Below are positions 48,718-61,080 of a DNA stretch of 64,000 nucleotides, in pieces (within the stretch, counting starts at the first letter, position 1; each line of letters opens with the position of its first letter). The notes below the pieces were generated by a model, which had not been told where the DNA came from, did not search any database, and saw only the letters and a program-made list of their open reading frames with translations. Source of the DNA: Stomorhina lunata (taxonomy: Eukaryota; Arthropoda; Insecta; Diptera; Rhiniidae). The DNA lies in assembly GCA_933228675.1 (NCBI GenBank), contig OW121741.1, positions 120,130,918-120,194,917 on the forward strand, given 5' to 3'. Both the position numbers and the translations under genes were made by a program.

Positions 48718-49667
48718 ATTTTCGGTACAAAATTTTTCTATAGAAAATTTTCGGTACAAAATTTTTCTATAGAAAATTTTCGGTACAAAATTTTTCTATA
48801 GAAAATTTTCGGTACAAAATTTTTCTATAGAAAATTTTCGGTACAAAATTTTTCTATAGAAAATTTTCGGTACAAAATTTTTCTATAGAAAATTTTCGGT
48901 ACAAAATTTTTCTATAGAAAATTTTCGGTACAAAATTTTTCTATAGAAAATTTTCGGTACAAAATTTTTCTATAGAAAATTTTCGGTACAAAATTTTTCT
49001 ATAGAAAATTTTCGGTACAAAATTTTTCTATAGAAAATTTTCGGTACAAAATTTTTCTATAGAAAATTTTCGGTACAAAATTTTTCTATAGAAAATTTTC
49101 GGTACAAAATTTTTCTATAGAAAATTTTCGGTACAAAATTTTTCTATAGAAAATTTTCGGTACAAAATTTTTCTATAGAAAATTTTCGGTACAAAATTTT
49201 TCTATAGAAAATTTTCGGTACAAAATTTTTCTATAGAAAATTTTCGGTACAAAATTTTTCTATAGAAAATTTTCGGTACAAAATTTTTCTATAGAAAATT
49301 TTCGGTACAAAATTTTTCTATAGAAAATTTTCGGTACAAAATTTTTCTATAGAAAATTTTCGGTACAAAATTTTTCTATAGAAAATTTTCGGTACAAAAT
49401 TTTTCTATAGAAAATTTTCGGTACAAAATTTTTCTATAGAAAATTTTCGGTACAAAATTTTTCTATAGAAAATTTTCGGTACAAAATTTTTCTATAGAAA
49501 ATTTTCGGTACAAAATTTTTCTATAGAAAATTTTCGGTACAAAATTTTTCTATAGAAAATTTTCGGTACAAAATTTTTCTATAGAAAATTTTCGGTACAA
49601 AATTTTTCTATAGAAAATTTTCGGTACAAAATTTTTCTATAGAAAATTTTCGGTACAAAATTTTTCT
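48718..49667 (+). repeat. F5 array, about 32 identical 29-bp units (GGTAC variant)
   Basis: The unit is CTATAGAAAATTTTCGG followed by TACAAAATTTTT, 29 bp. Reading every line from 48718 to 49667 I find no substitution or indel in about 32 consecutive copies. The distinguishing feature is GGTACAAAA, against GGTATAAAA in the arrays at 51.8-59.2 kb. The first altered unit on the left has GAAGATTTTC (48714-48723) and on the right CTAAAGAAACTTTTTG (49667-49682). Such uniformity points to very recent amplification or homogenisation; a sequencing or assembly effect on copy number is possible. Confidence 0.97.
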
Positions 49668-49885
49668 AAAGAAACTTTTTGAACTAAAATTTTCATTGTA
49701 AAATTTTTCTTTAGAAAATTTTCATTATAAAATTTTTCTGAAGAAAATTTTCGGTCAAAAGTGTTTCTATAGAAAATTTTTGGTCTAAAATTTTTCTATA
49801 AAAAATTTTTAGTCTAAAATTTTTCTATATATTTTCTTTTTTTGTTTTAAAATTTTTATTATAGCAAATTTTCGTTTCCAATTTT
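49668..49885 (+). repeat. F5 array, diverged right edge
   Basis: About seven altered units: TTCATTGTAAAATTTTTC, CATTATAAAATTTTTCTG and GGTCTAAAATTTTTC. The abrupt change from perfect to diverged units takes place within one unit at 49667. Confidence 0.88.
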
Positions 49886-51284
49886 TTTTAAAGCTGGTAA
49901 TTTAGAAATATTAAAATATTTTCTTGCTTTTTGTTACATATCCTGCTTTTAACCTAATTCACTTATTTCTTGCTTAACGCTAAAGGCTTAACGGACAGTA
50001 ACAACAAACAAAGTGAATAAATGGAACATCAACTTTGCATTAACAAAAGATGTTTTGCTTTTTATTTATTTTATTTGTTTTATTTATTATTACTTACTTA
50101 TTTTTAAGCCCCTGCACATTTGTATACCCTACAATGTGAACGGTATTGTAAGTTTGTCGTGCCGTTACCATTTTTACAATATTTGACAAAAATCTTAAAA
50201 GTATGTATATTCATATGATGAATCGTTATAGACAATTTAGGCGAATTAGAGATTTTTGTTTATGGGATATCCATTGCCTTTACTGGTGTTGTTTATATTA
50301 TCATTTGCTGTCCTAAGAATCCAAAAACTATTGATTATTGCTAGCTTTGAATAAGTTTATAGAAATTCTTCAAGGGCAAGAATTTTATTGCTTATTATCT
50401 GATTTGTGATATAATCTTCAGTTTCATGTCATGCTAACTATCTACCTAGAATCCTCTAAAAAAATATTCTAGAATGAGAATTATCAAGAAGAAAGGTTAA
50501 ACAAATACTTGGAAAGAAGGGCATACAAGATTCTGCTTAGCCAAATTGTTCACACTTACTTGCTCGCTCTACCCTTCTCAAGTTAACTGTTACATTTTAT
50601 ACATCATTTACGTGTAAAGAGTTTAATGTTGAAAAAACCCCAGAGTAAAAACGCAGTCTTTGATGCAGCAGTGGACAAGGACGGAGGACCATTATAATCC
50701 TTCTCAACATGTTTCAGTAAAATGTTTCTTTTGTCAGTTTAATATTTTTTTCAGATTATGTTTAATAAATTTTTTGCTTGAATTTTAAAATTTCTATAAA
50801 ACAAATCAAAATATTAATACAGTTGCTAGCTAACAATCATAACACAGTGCTACAAAAGCTAATTTATACAAATATACCACAAATTCTATATTGTAACACT
50901 AACTTTTAGGTCAAAAACAACTATTTAGGAAAACGATTTCATGTAGCCCTGTGTAATCATATTCATAAATGCCTTATTAAATCGATAATGAATTAATTAA
51001 TGTTATTAATATTGTAAGCTTTTCAAATTTATTATTTAAATTAGACTTGAAGTTGTTTAATAGAATTAATTATGCAAATGTTAAGCAGATTTGTTATTTT
51101 TTGCTTATTAACAAAAATTAAAACAAAGAAATTTTATTTGTCTAATTAAAGGTGTCACTGATTTTGATTTATTGTTTGATAGAAACTGATTAAATTATGC
51201 GGAAGGAAATATAACATTTAATTAAAAGCTTATATGTATGGTTTAAAAAAAATCTTTTAATTAGCTATTGAAAATCTGTTGAAC
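49886..51284. other. Non-repetitive spacer; possible dispersed-repeat remnant at its start
   Basis: No coding gene is recognised. 50106-50243 is described separately. A 60-bp stretch at 50636-50695 (CCCCAGAGTAAAAACGCAG onward) is G+C-richer, without an open frame or fold I can support. Confidence 0.55.
50106..50243 (+). mobile_element. Possible remnant of a dispersed fly repeat (ATACCCTACA type)
   Basis: The order TGTATACCCTACA, GGTATTGTAAGTTTGTCGTG, then about 50 bp later AAAGTATGTATATTCATATG and GACAATTTAGGCG resembles a degenerate copy of an interspersed repeat common in Drosophila and blowfly genomes (ATACCCT, GGGTATA, AAGTTTGTC, then AAAGTATATATATTC and a GATTTAGCC-like word). I know that family only from memory and assign no element name. 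The 10-mer ATACCCTACA also occurs at 31188 and 36869 and, inverted, at 33853. Confidence 0.3.
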
Positions 51285-51779
51285 AAAAACTTGTCCATAA
51301 AAAAATTCTGTAATTAAATATTTTTTACAGAAAAAAATTATGCTCCCAAAATTTTTCTATAGACATTTTTTTACATAAACTATTTGATAAAGAAAATGTC
51401 TCTATAGCGACAATTTTGATACCTAAGGCTTTTTTATAAAAACAATTTAGCAACGAAAATTTTTCCTATAAAAACAACTGTGAATAAGAAACTACCAACA
51501 AAAAATCGATTAAGAAAATCTTTCTGTAGAAAAAATTTTCATAACAAAAATTTTTCTATGGAAATAAATTTCATAACAAAAATTTTCTAATGAACATTTT
51601 TCTATACAACAAAAATTTTTTATAGAAAAATTTTTGATAACGAAAATTTTTCCCTACAAAATATTTTGATAACTAAAATTTTTATCCAGAAAAATTTTTG
51701 ATTACAAACATTTTGTTCAAGAAAAATATATACACAAATTTTTGATGAGGAAAATTTTTGTATAGAAAGAACAGAAATT
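51285..51779 (-). repeat. CTATAG-superfamily array, F4/F6-like, inverted orientation
   Basis: Diverged units of TAACAAAAATTTTTCTATAG with AAAAATTTTTGATAACGAA. Read on the minus strand they resemble F4 (CGTTATC/AAAATTTTTC); read on plus they approach F6 (TATCAAAAATTTTTCTATAG). It passes directly into plus-oriented F5 units at about 51780, so a strand switch lies there. The minus-strand frame 51620-51817 is an artefact. Confidence 0.8.
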
Positions 51780-53998
51780 TTTGTGCATAAAATTTTTCTA
51801 TAGAAAATTTTCGGCATAAAGTTTTTATAAAGGAAATTGTCGGTATAACATTTTTATATAGAAAATTTTCGGTATAAAAGATTTATATAGAAAATTTTCG
51901 GTATAAAAGATTTAAATAGAAAATTTTCGGTATCAAATTTTTATATTGAAAATTTTGGAAATAATTTTTTTCTATATAAGATCTTTATAATAAAATATAT
52001 AAAATTTTTCTATAGAAAATTTTCAGTAAAAAATTTTTCTATAGAATATTTTTGGTATAAAAGTTTTCGAATTCCCAAATAATAAAAGTTTTCTATAAAA
52101 AAATTTTTTTATAAAATTTTTCGAAAAAAATTATCGGTGTAAAATTTTTCTATATAAATTTTTCGGTATACAAATTTTTTATAGAAAATTTTCGGTATAC
52201 AAATTTTTTATCGAAAATTTTCGGTATAAAAATTATCAAGAGAAAATTTTTGCAATAAAAATTTTATATAGAAAATTTTCGGTATAAAAACTTTCTATAG
52301 ATATTTTGAGTATAAAAATTTTCTATAGAAAATTTTTGGTATAAAATTTTTCTGTAGAAAATTTTTGGTATAACATTTTTCTATAGAAAGTTTTAGGCTT
52401 AAAAGTTTTCTTTAGAAAATTTTTGTTATAAAATTTTTCCACAGAAAATTTTCGGTATAAAATTCTCTTATAGAAAAATTTCGGTATAAATTATCTTATA
52501 AAAAATTTTCGGTATAAAATTTTTCTGTAGGAAATTTTATTAGAAAATGTCCGGCATAACATTATTTTATAGAAAACTTTTGGTATAACATATTTTTATA
52601 GAAATTTTCGTTACAGAATTGTTCTATAGAATATTTTCGTTAAAAAATTGTTCTATAGAAAACTTGAACTATACAATTTTTCTATAGAAAATTTTCAGTA
52701 TAAAATTTTGCTATAGAAGATTTTCGGTATAAAGATTTTCTATAGGAAAACCTTAGTATACATTTTTTCTTAAGCAAATTTCCGTCACAAAATTTCTTTT
52801 GTTTTGGTACAAAAATTTTGTAGAGAAAATTTTCGGTATAAAAATTTTCTATAGAAAATTTTCGGTATAAAAATTTTCTTTAGAAAATTTCCGGTATAAA
52901 AATTTTCTATAGAAAATATAAGGTATAAAAATTTCTATAGAAAATTTTCAGTATAAAAATTTCTATAGAAAATTTTCAGTATAAAAATTTCCATAGAAAA
53001 TTTTCGGTATAAAAATTTTCTATAGAAAATTTTCTGTATAAAAATTTTCTATAGAAAATGTTCGGTACACAAATATTCTACAGAAAATTTTCGGTATAAA
53101 AATTTTCTTTAGAAAATTGTCGGTATAAAAATTTTCTTTAGAAAATTGTCGGTATAAAAATTTTCTACAGAAAATTTTCTGTACAAAAATTTTCTATAGA
53201 AAATTTTCTGTGCAAAAATTTTCTATAGAAAATTGTCGGTATAAAAATTTCTTGCTATAAAAATTTTCGGTATAAAAATTTTCTATAGAAAATTTTCTGT
53301 ACAAAAATTTTCGGTATACAAATATCTTGGTATAAAAAAAAATTGAAAATTTTCGGTATAAAATTTTTCTATAGAAAATTTTCGGTATAAAATTTTCAGT
53401 ACAAAATTTTCGGTATAAAATTTTCAGAACAAAATTTTTCTATAGAAAATTTTCGGTCTAAAATTTGTCTATAGAAAATTTTCGGTCTTATATTTTTTTA
53501 TAGAAAATTTTCGGTATAAAATTTTCGAAAGAAAACTTTAGATATAAAATTTTTCTATAGAAATTCTATAAAAATTTTCTATAGAAAATTTTTTGTTTAA
53601 AATTTTTCTTTAGGAAATTTTCGGCATAAAATTTTGCTATAGAATTTTCGGTATCAAATTTTTCCATACTTAATTTTTGATATTAAGTATATTTCTTGTA
53701 GAAAATTTTCGGTATAAAATTTTTCTATAGAAAATTTTCGGTCTAAAATTTTTGTATAAAAAATTTTCAGTATAAAATTTAACTATAGAAAATTTCCGGT
53801 ATAATATTTTTTTATAGAAAATTTTTAGTATAAAATTTATCTATGGAAAATTTTTTGTATAACATTTTTCTATAGAAAATATTCGGTTTAAAATTTTTTT
53901 ATAGAAAATTTTCAGTATAAAATTTTTTTTATAGAAAATTTTCAGTATAAAATTTTTCTATAGAAAATTTTCAGTATAAAATTTTTTTTTAGAAAATT
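51780..53998 (+). repeat. F5 array, diverged (GGTATAAAA variant)
   Basis: About 2.2 kb of CTATAGAAAATTTTCGG followed by TATAAAAATTTT, with 28- and 29-bp units mixed, about 77 unit lengths. The middle (52830-53250) uses a 28-bp form with TATAAAAATTTTCTATAGAA, in which the palindrome AAAATTTTCTATAGAAAATTTT is perfect. Partial units such as TTCGGTATAAAATTTTCAG occur at 53380-53430. Confidence 0.93.
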
Positions 53999-55063
53999 TT
54001 CTTTAGAAAATTTTGTTTTTTTTACATATTAATTAATTTCTTTCTTACTTGACGAATTATTCCAAACAACTCAATAGTTTTCAATTCGAACATTTTTATT
54101 TTACAATTTTTATGGCGAACACAATCTCTTCCTAAAATTGTCCCTTTTATTTTTCAACAACAAAACCACATTATTTTTGACTTCGTAAAACTTTGTGCTC
54201 TTATGAAGAAAAGCAATATTTGGTTATGATAAGGTAAAATATGAAACAGAAAAAAAACTGAAAATACTAAATAAAAATATTTTCAAATTCCTTAAAGTTT
54301 GCTTTAGTATATTTACATTATGCATTATTTATAATAAATGTATGCATATTTCTGTTAAGCACAAATATACTCTCATATAACTGCAGCATATATTTACATT
54401 GCTAATAAAATTCTTACAGATACATGCATATGGTTAAGAACACAGGCATAGAGTAAGCTGAAATACAAAAGGATCATCAAAAGAACAAACCGGAAGTAAG
54501 TTTATAGCCTGTGCAATGACTTAACATAAAACTATTAGCAATGACTGGTGGTAAATGTCATAGCATTTGCCATTTTTTCCTACTCTATTTTCTACTACAC
54601 TTTACTTGTCATAGTTAAAGTTGTGTCAAATGAAAGTTTCTCGTTAATTAAGCTGAGGTTGAAAGTTTTTTTTTATAAATAGTGTTTTACTTTATACTTT
54701 TTAATTTTATTTTTACTTGTACAAATTTTAATTTTGCATTATTATTCCTTTTAATGTGTAACTCGTTTTGGTTGAAATTATTATGCCAATTCTGGTATAA
54801 GTATTTACATAAGTTTATAGGTGTTTACATGTGTATATGTAAGAGTATGTACTAGCACGAGTTAATGTTAGAAAAATATCTTAATATATGCATTTGCTTA
54901 GGAACATTGTTGAACATTTTATTTTATTCTTGCACTAGAGAAGTAGTAATGATTAATTCTTAATTTAATAATTTATATAATTTTTTTCAAAAATTTATAA
55001 AAGGGAAATGTGCATCAACTATTTATGAGGAGAAATGCTTGGTTTAAAATTTAAATTTTTTTT
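53999..55063. other. Non-repetitive spacer
   Basis: No gene, RNA or repeat is seen beyond short alternating tracts (GTTTACATGTGTATATGTAA near 54824). It separates a diverged F5 array on the left from a homogeneous one on the right. Confidence 0.6.
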
Positions 55064-55519
55064 CTTTAGAAATTTTCGGTATAAAATTTTTCTATAGAAA
55101 ATTTGCGGTATAAAATTTGTCTATAGAAAATTTTCGGTCTAAAATTTTTCTATAGAAAATTTTCGGTATAAAATTTTTCTATAGAAAATTTTCGGTATAA
55201 AATTTTTCTATAGAAAATTTTCGGTATAAAATTTTTCTATAGAAAATTTTCGGTATAAAATTTTTCTATAGAAAATTTTCGGTATAAAATTTTTCTATAG
55301 AAAATTTTCGGTATAAAATTTTTCTATAGAAAATTTTCGGTATAAAATTTTTCTATAGAAAATTTTCGGTATAAAATTTTTCTATAGAAAATTTTCGGTA
55401 TAAAATTTTTCTATAGAAAATTTTCGGTATAAAATTTTTCTATAGAAAATTTTCGGTATAAAATTTTTCTATAGAAAATTTTCGGTATAAAATTTTTCTA
55501 TAGAAAATTTTTGGTATAA

Positions 55520-58405
55520 AATTTTTCTATGGAAAATTTTCGGTATAAAATTTTTCTATAGAAAATTTTCGGTATAAAATTTTTCTATAGAAAATTTTCG
55601 GTATAAAATTTTTCTATAGAAAATTTTCGGTATAAAATTTTTCTATAGAAAATTTTCGGTATAAAATTTTTCTATAGAAAATCTTCGGTATAAAATTTTT
55701 CTATAGAAAATTTTCGGTATAAAATTTTTCTATAGAAAATTTTCGGTATAAAATTTTTCTATAGAAAATTTTCGGTATAAAATTTTTCTATAGAAAATTT
55801 TCGGTATAAAATTTTTCTATAGAAAATTTTCGGTATAAAATTTTTCTATAGAAAATTTTCGGTATAAAATTTTTCTATAGAAAATTTTCGGTATAAAATT
55901 TTTCTATAGAAAATTTTCGGTATAAAATTTTTCTATAGAAAATTTTTGGTATAAAATATTTCTAGAGAAAATTTTCGATATAAAATTTTTCTATAGAAAA
56001 TTTTCGGTATAAAATTTTTTTTAGAAAATTTTCGTAATAAAATTTTTCTTTAGAAAATTTTCGGTATAAAATTTTTCTTTAGAAAATTTTCGGTATAAAA
56101 TTTTTCTATAAAAAATTTTTGGTATAAAATTTTTCTATGGAAAATTTTCGGTATAAAATTTTTCTATTGAAATTTTTCGGTATAAAAGTTTTCTATATAA
56201 AATTTTCTGTATAAAATATTTCTATGGAAATTTTTCGGTATTTGAGGTATACAATTTTTCTGTAGAAAATTTTCGGTATAAAATTTTTTTATAGAAAATA
56301 TTCGGTATAAAATTTGTTTATAGAAGATTTTCGGTATAAAATTTTTTTATAGAAAATTTTTGGTATAAAATTTTTCTATAGAAAATTTTTGGTATAAAAT
56401 TTTTCTATAGAAAATGTTCGGTAAAAAATTTATCTATAGAAAATTTTTGGTATAAAATTTTTCTATAGAAAATTTTCGGTATAAAATTTTTCTATAGAAA
56501 ATTTTCGGTATAAAATTTTTCTATAGAAAATTTTCGGTATAAAATTTTTCTATAGAAAATTTTCAGTATAAAATTTTTCTATAGAAAATTTTCGGTATAA
56601 AATTTTTCTATAAAAAATTTTCGGTATAAAATTTTTCTATAAAAAATTTTCGGTATAAAATTTTTCTATAAAAAATTTTCGGTTAAAATTTTTCTATAGA
56701 AAATTTTCGGTATAAAATTTTTCTATAGAAAATTTTTGGTATAAAATTTTTCTATAGAAAATTTTCGGTATAAAATTTTTCTATAGAAAATTTTCGGTGT
56801 AAAATTTTTCTATAGAAAATTTTCGGTATAAAATTTTTCTATAGAAAATTTTCGGTATAAAATTTTTCTATAGAAAATTTTCGGTATAAAATTTTTCTAT
56901 AGAAAATTTTCGGTATAAAATTTTTCTATAGAAAATTTTCAGTATAAAATTTTTCTATAAAAAATTTTCGGTATAAAATTTTTCTATAGAAAATTTTCGG
57001 TTAAAATTTTTCTATAGAAAATTTTCGGTATAAAATTTTTCTATAGAAAATTTTCGGTATAAAATTTTTCTATAGAAAATTTTTGGTATAAAATTTTTCT
57101 ATAGAAAATTTTCGGTATAAAATTTTTCTATAGAAAATTTTCGGTATAAAATTTTTCTATAGAAAATTTTCGGTATAAAATTTTTCTATAGAAAATTTTC
57201 GGTATAAAATTTTTCTATAGAAAATTTTTGGTATAAAATTTTTATATAGAAAATTTTCGGTGTAAAATTTTTCTATAGAAAATTTTCGGTTAAAATTTTT
57301 CTATAGAAAATTTTCGGTCTAAAATTTTTCTATAGAAAATTTTCGGTCTAAAATTTTTCTATAAAAAATGTTCGGTCTAAAATTTTTCTATAGAAAGTTT
57401 TCGGTATAAAATTTGTCTATAAAAAATGTTCGGTATAAAATTTGTCTATAAAAAATGTTCGGTATAAAATTTATCTATAGAAAATTTTCGGTATAAAATT
57501 TTTCTATAGAAAATTTTCGGTATAAAATTTTTCTATAGAAAATTTTCGGTATAAAATTTTTCTATAGAAAATTTTCGGTATAAAATTTTTCTATGGAAAA
57601 TTTTCGGAATAAAATTTTTCTATAGAAAATTTTCGGTATAAAATTTTTCTATAGAAAATTTTCGGTATAAAATTTTTCTATAGAAAATTTTCGGTATAAA
57701 ATTTTTCTATAGAAAATTTTCGGTATAAAATTTTTCTATAGAAAATCTTCGGTATAAAATTTTTCTATAGAAAATTTTCGGTATAAAATTTTTCTATAGA
57801 AAATTTTCGGTATAAAATTTTTCTATAGAAAATTTTCGGTATAAAATTTTTCTATAGAAAATTTTCGGTATAAAATTTTTCTATAGAAAATTTTCGGTAT
57901 AAAATTTTTCTATAGAAAATTTTCGGTATAAAATTTTTCTATAGAAAATTTTCGGTATAAAATTTTTCTATAGAAAATTTCCGGTATAAAATTTTTCTAT
58001 AGAAAATTTTCGGTATAAAATATTTCTGGAGAAAATTTTCGATCTAAAATTTTTCTATAGAAAATTTTCGGTATAAATTTTTTTTTAGAAAATTTTCGTA
58101 ATAAAATTTTTCTTTAGAAAATTTTCGGTATAAAATTTTTCTATAAAAAATTTTTGGTATAAAATTTTTCTATGGAAAATTTTCGGTATAAAATTTTTCT
58201 ATTGAAATTTTTCGGTATAAAAGTTTTCTATATAAAATTTTCTGTATAAAATATTTCTATGGAAATTTTTCGGTATTTGAGGTATACAATTTTTCTGTAG
58301 AAAATTTTCGGTATAAAATTTTTTTTATAGAAAATATTCGGTATAAAATTTGTTTATAGAAGATTTTCGGTATAAAATTTTTTTATAGAAAATTTTTGGT
58401 ATAAA
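55520..58405 (+). repeat. 2064-bp higher-order duplication in F5 array
   Basis: Markers occur twice in order: CTATGGAAAATTTTCGG at 55527 and 57591, ATCTTCGG at 55681 and 57745, AATATTTCTRGAGAAAATT at 55957 and 58021, then TCGGTATTTGAGGTATACAA at about 56236 and 58271. The offset is 2064 bp for the first three and 2035 for the last, so one 29-bp unit was gained or lost. Beyond 56365 and 58405 the copies no longer match. Confidence 0.92.
56681..57310 (+). repeat. Ten- to eleven-unit higher-order repeat in F5 array
   Basis: A unit shortened to TTCGGTTAAAATTTTTC occurs at 56681, 56999 and 57289, offsets 318 and 290 bp (about eleven and exactly ten 29-bp units). Each is followed within two to three units by a TTTTTGGTATAAAA variant. 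This marks local block duplication nested within the 2-kb duplication zone. Confidence 0.75.
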
Positions 58406-59222
58406 ATTTTTTTTATAGAAAATTTTCGGTATAAAATTTTTTAGTTGAAAATTTTCGGCATTTTTCTCTAGAAAATTTTTTTTCTATAGAAAATTTTTGG
58501 TATAAAATTTTTCTATAGAAAATTTTTGGTATAAAATTTTTCTATAGAAAATTTTCCGTATAAAATTTTTCTATAGAAAATTTTCGGTCCAAAATTTTTC
58601 TATAGAAAATTTTCGGTCCAAAATTTTTCTATAGAAAATTTTTGGTCCAAAATTTTTCTATAGAAATTTTCAGAATAAATTTTTTCTATAGAAAATTTTT
58701 GGTATAAAATATTTCTATAGAAAATGTTTGGTATAAAATTTTTCTATAGAAAATTTTTGGTATAAAATTTTTCTATAGAAAATTTTTGGTATAAAATTTT
58801 TCTATAGAAAATTTTTGGTATAAAATTTTTCTATAGAAAATTTTTGGTATAAAATTTTTCTATAGAAAATTTTTGATATAAAATTTTTCTATACAAAATT
58901 TTTGTATAAAATTTTTCTGTACAAAGTTTTCGCTCTTAAATTTTTCTATAGAAATTTTTGGAATAAAATTTTTCTAAAGAAAATTTTCGATATAAAATTT
59001 TTCTATACACAATTTTTGGTATACAATTTTTCTATACAAAGTTTTTGCTGTTAAATTTTTCTATAGAAAATTTTCGCTATAAAATTTTTCTATAGAAAAT
59101 TTTCGCTACACAATTTTCTATAGAAAATTTTCGCTACAAAATTTTTCTTTAGAAAATTTTCGGTATTAAATTTTTCTATAGAAAATTTTCGGTATAGAAA
59201 ATTTTTCTTTAGAAAAAAATGT

Positions 59223-60753
59223 TTTGACGATGGTTTTAGTTAATTATTCATTTGGGAATTTATTCTAAATTATTAATTCTTATGTAAATAAAACAATAAG
59301 AAGGTTTATTTATACTTTTCTCATACATCTCAATCCAAATGATATTTTACCTTCATAAATTCATAAAATTAATATCAATCATACGCCTCCAGTTTATGTT
59401 AATAAATTTTTAAATTATGAGCTTTATATTCAACATACTCGTACAACATTATTTTCTTTAACTTTTTCTTCATTTTATTATTAAGCATAATTACTTTTTA
59501 GCCTCAAGTATTCTCCAACTTGAGGCTAAATTTACAAAAATTTACACTTACAATGATTTAAGAGTTTTCATTTTACATACTTTCTCATCTTTATTATACG
59601 ATAAAATAATGAAATTGCCTGTATCATAATTTATAGATAAAATATTAGATTTTTTTTTTCTTAATAATTTTATTTTCATTTTTTCTTTTGCATAATTTAG
59701 CCATATAATATCAAATGTTTTGTTTAATATATTTCATTTTTTTTTTTTTCAAATTTTATTGCAGTTAATGGGAGTTTTAGTATTTGATGTCGAAAAGATT
59801 GTGGTATTTTTTTAAGCAATTATTGTTCGGTCTACTCGAGGTTATAAATCTAGAGTCTAGAGGCAACAAAAGAAATATTTACAAATATTATATGAGTTGA
59901 AATAATGTTTAATTAAGTTGAAAATATAAAGAAAAACATTGCCATGAATGCTATTAAAATTAAGTAGATAATAAAATCTTAAACTCAAAACTTTATTTAG
60001 AATCTAATATAAATATTTTGTTTTATTTTTCTCAGGATTTTCAGTTTAATTGTTTGTAATTTGTTTAAGTTTCAAAAAGAGTTTGAAAGCAATAAAGTTG
60101 TTAAATTGCCAAGAGCTCTAAAGGAAATTGAAGATTTACCTCAAGTATTTGATATATTTTTTTTTACTAAAATCTTAAATTTTTGTTTAATCTTAAATAA
60201 ATGTTGTCTTCCTATAACTTCCTTTTAAAAAAAGTATAATTTTTGTTTTCCCTTATGTAAACAAATAAATGGGAAAAATATGTTAAAACTTAAGTTGTTT
60301 GTTATGTTTTTTTTAAGGAATATTCGCTCGTATATAGCGGCCTTTTTTTGCTCTGCTTTTTGTAATTTTCCCACATATTCAGCTAATTACCTTGTTAATT
60401 AAAATATGTACCAACAATTTTCCAAAATACATATTTTTGCTAATGTTTGTTTTAATACAACAACAAAACAACATTACATGTCTTCTTCTTTAATAATGGA
60501 AACCTAAAAAAGTTAATGTCAGACATGCGGGACTTCGCGTAATGATTTTAAGATATTTTTAATGAGTATGTAATGGTAAATTTTTGAAATTTCTAAACAA
60601 ATATGTAAAAAATATGTATGATTTAAAAAGAAAATCTCTTAATTAACTTTATTCTGGAATTAAGCTTGAAGATAAAAATGTTAATAGTTGTAAAAAGTGA
60701 TCCTAGAACGATGAAATTTAGCATAATTTTTCAGATGAAATAAAAAAATTTGT
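59223..60753. other. Non-repetitive spacer with a perfect hairpin
   Basis: No gene is recognised. A perfect inverted repeat lies at 59497-59530. T-rich runs occur near 59650 and 59735. G+C-richer words such as CATGCGGGACTTCGCGTAAT near 60524 have no open frame or RNA fold I can support. Confidence 0.6.
59497..59530. other. Hairpin: perfect 13-bp arms, 8-nt loop
   Basis: TTTAGCCTCAAGT (59497-59509) and ACTTGAGGCTAAA (59518-59530) are exact reverse complements around ATTCTCCA. No T or A run suggests a terminator, and this is a eukaryotic-type sequence. Role unknown. Confidence 0.85.
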
Positions 60754-61080
60754 GAAATTCGTCGACTCACCTATTTTTCTTCTCAATGTACAAGTCGCAA
60801 TTGTAAAATTTGATAAAAATACAATACACGTCCATTAATTTAAAAAAGTAATCCACTAGTTTTGATTGAAATTCGTCGACTTTTTGGGGTTCATGCACAA
60901 GCCGCAATTCTCAACAGAATTTTATGAAATACGCCACACGCCTGTCAATTAACCCAAAAAAGAGCTCTACTAATTTAAGTTGAAATCCGCTTACTCCAAT
61001 GGGTATCTACCGTGGACTTAAATTTAAATACAATTTGTTTAAAATGATAAGCCTAAATGACTGCAATACTTTTTGCTTAA
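60754..61080 (+). repeat. 114-bp tandem repeat, two to three diverged copies
   Basis: Two adjacent copies start with GAAATTCGTCGACT at 60754 and 60868, and a weaker third starts with GAAATCCGCTTACT at 60982: exact 114-bp spacing. Shared positions include ACAAGYCGCAATT (at about 60790 and 60899), CACGYCNRTCAATTAA-like words and AAAAAAG, then CTACTAATTT or CCACTAGTTTT. This is unrelated to the A/T palindromic arrays and has the size of a small satellite monomer. The third copy runs into the F6 array. Confidence 0.85.

Larger units (their letters stand above)
55064..59222 (+). repeat. F5 array, 29-bp unit, about 143 unit lengths
   Basis: The largest superfamily array: CTATAGAAAATTTTCGG followed by TATAAAATTTTT. 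Units are identical from about 55140 to 55500 and in several later stretches. Elsewhere single-base variants (TTTTTGG for TTTTCGG, CTATGG, ATCTTCGG, GGTTAAAA) are spread by duplication. A segment with irregular units (56009-56365) is repeated at 58072-58405, giving a 2.06-kb duplication. The right end (58880-59222) decays through TTCGCTATAAAA and TTCGCTACAAAA forms. Confidence 0.97.

Noticed and set aside
48718..49667. CRISPR array
   Set aside because: Units are contiguous identical 29-mers with no unique spacers, in a eukaryotic-type sequence.
51620..51817. 65-residue minus-strand frame
   Set aside because: Located in a CTATAG-superfamily array; same artefact.
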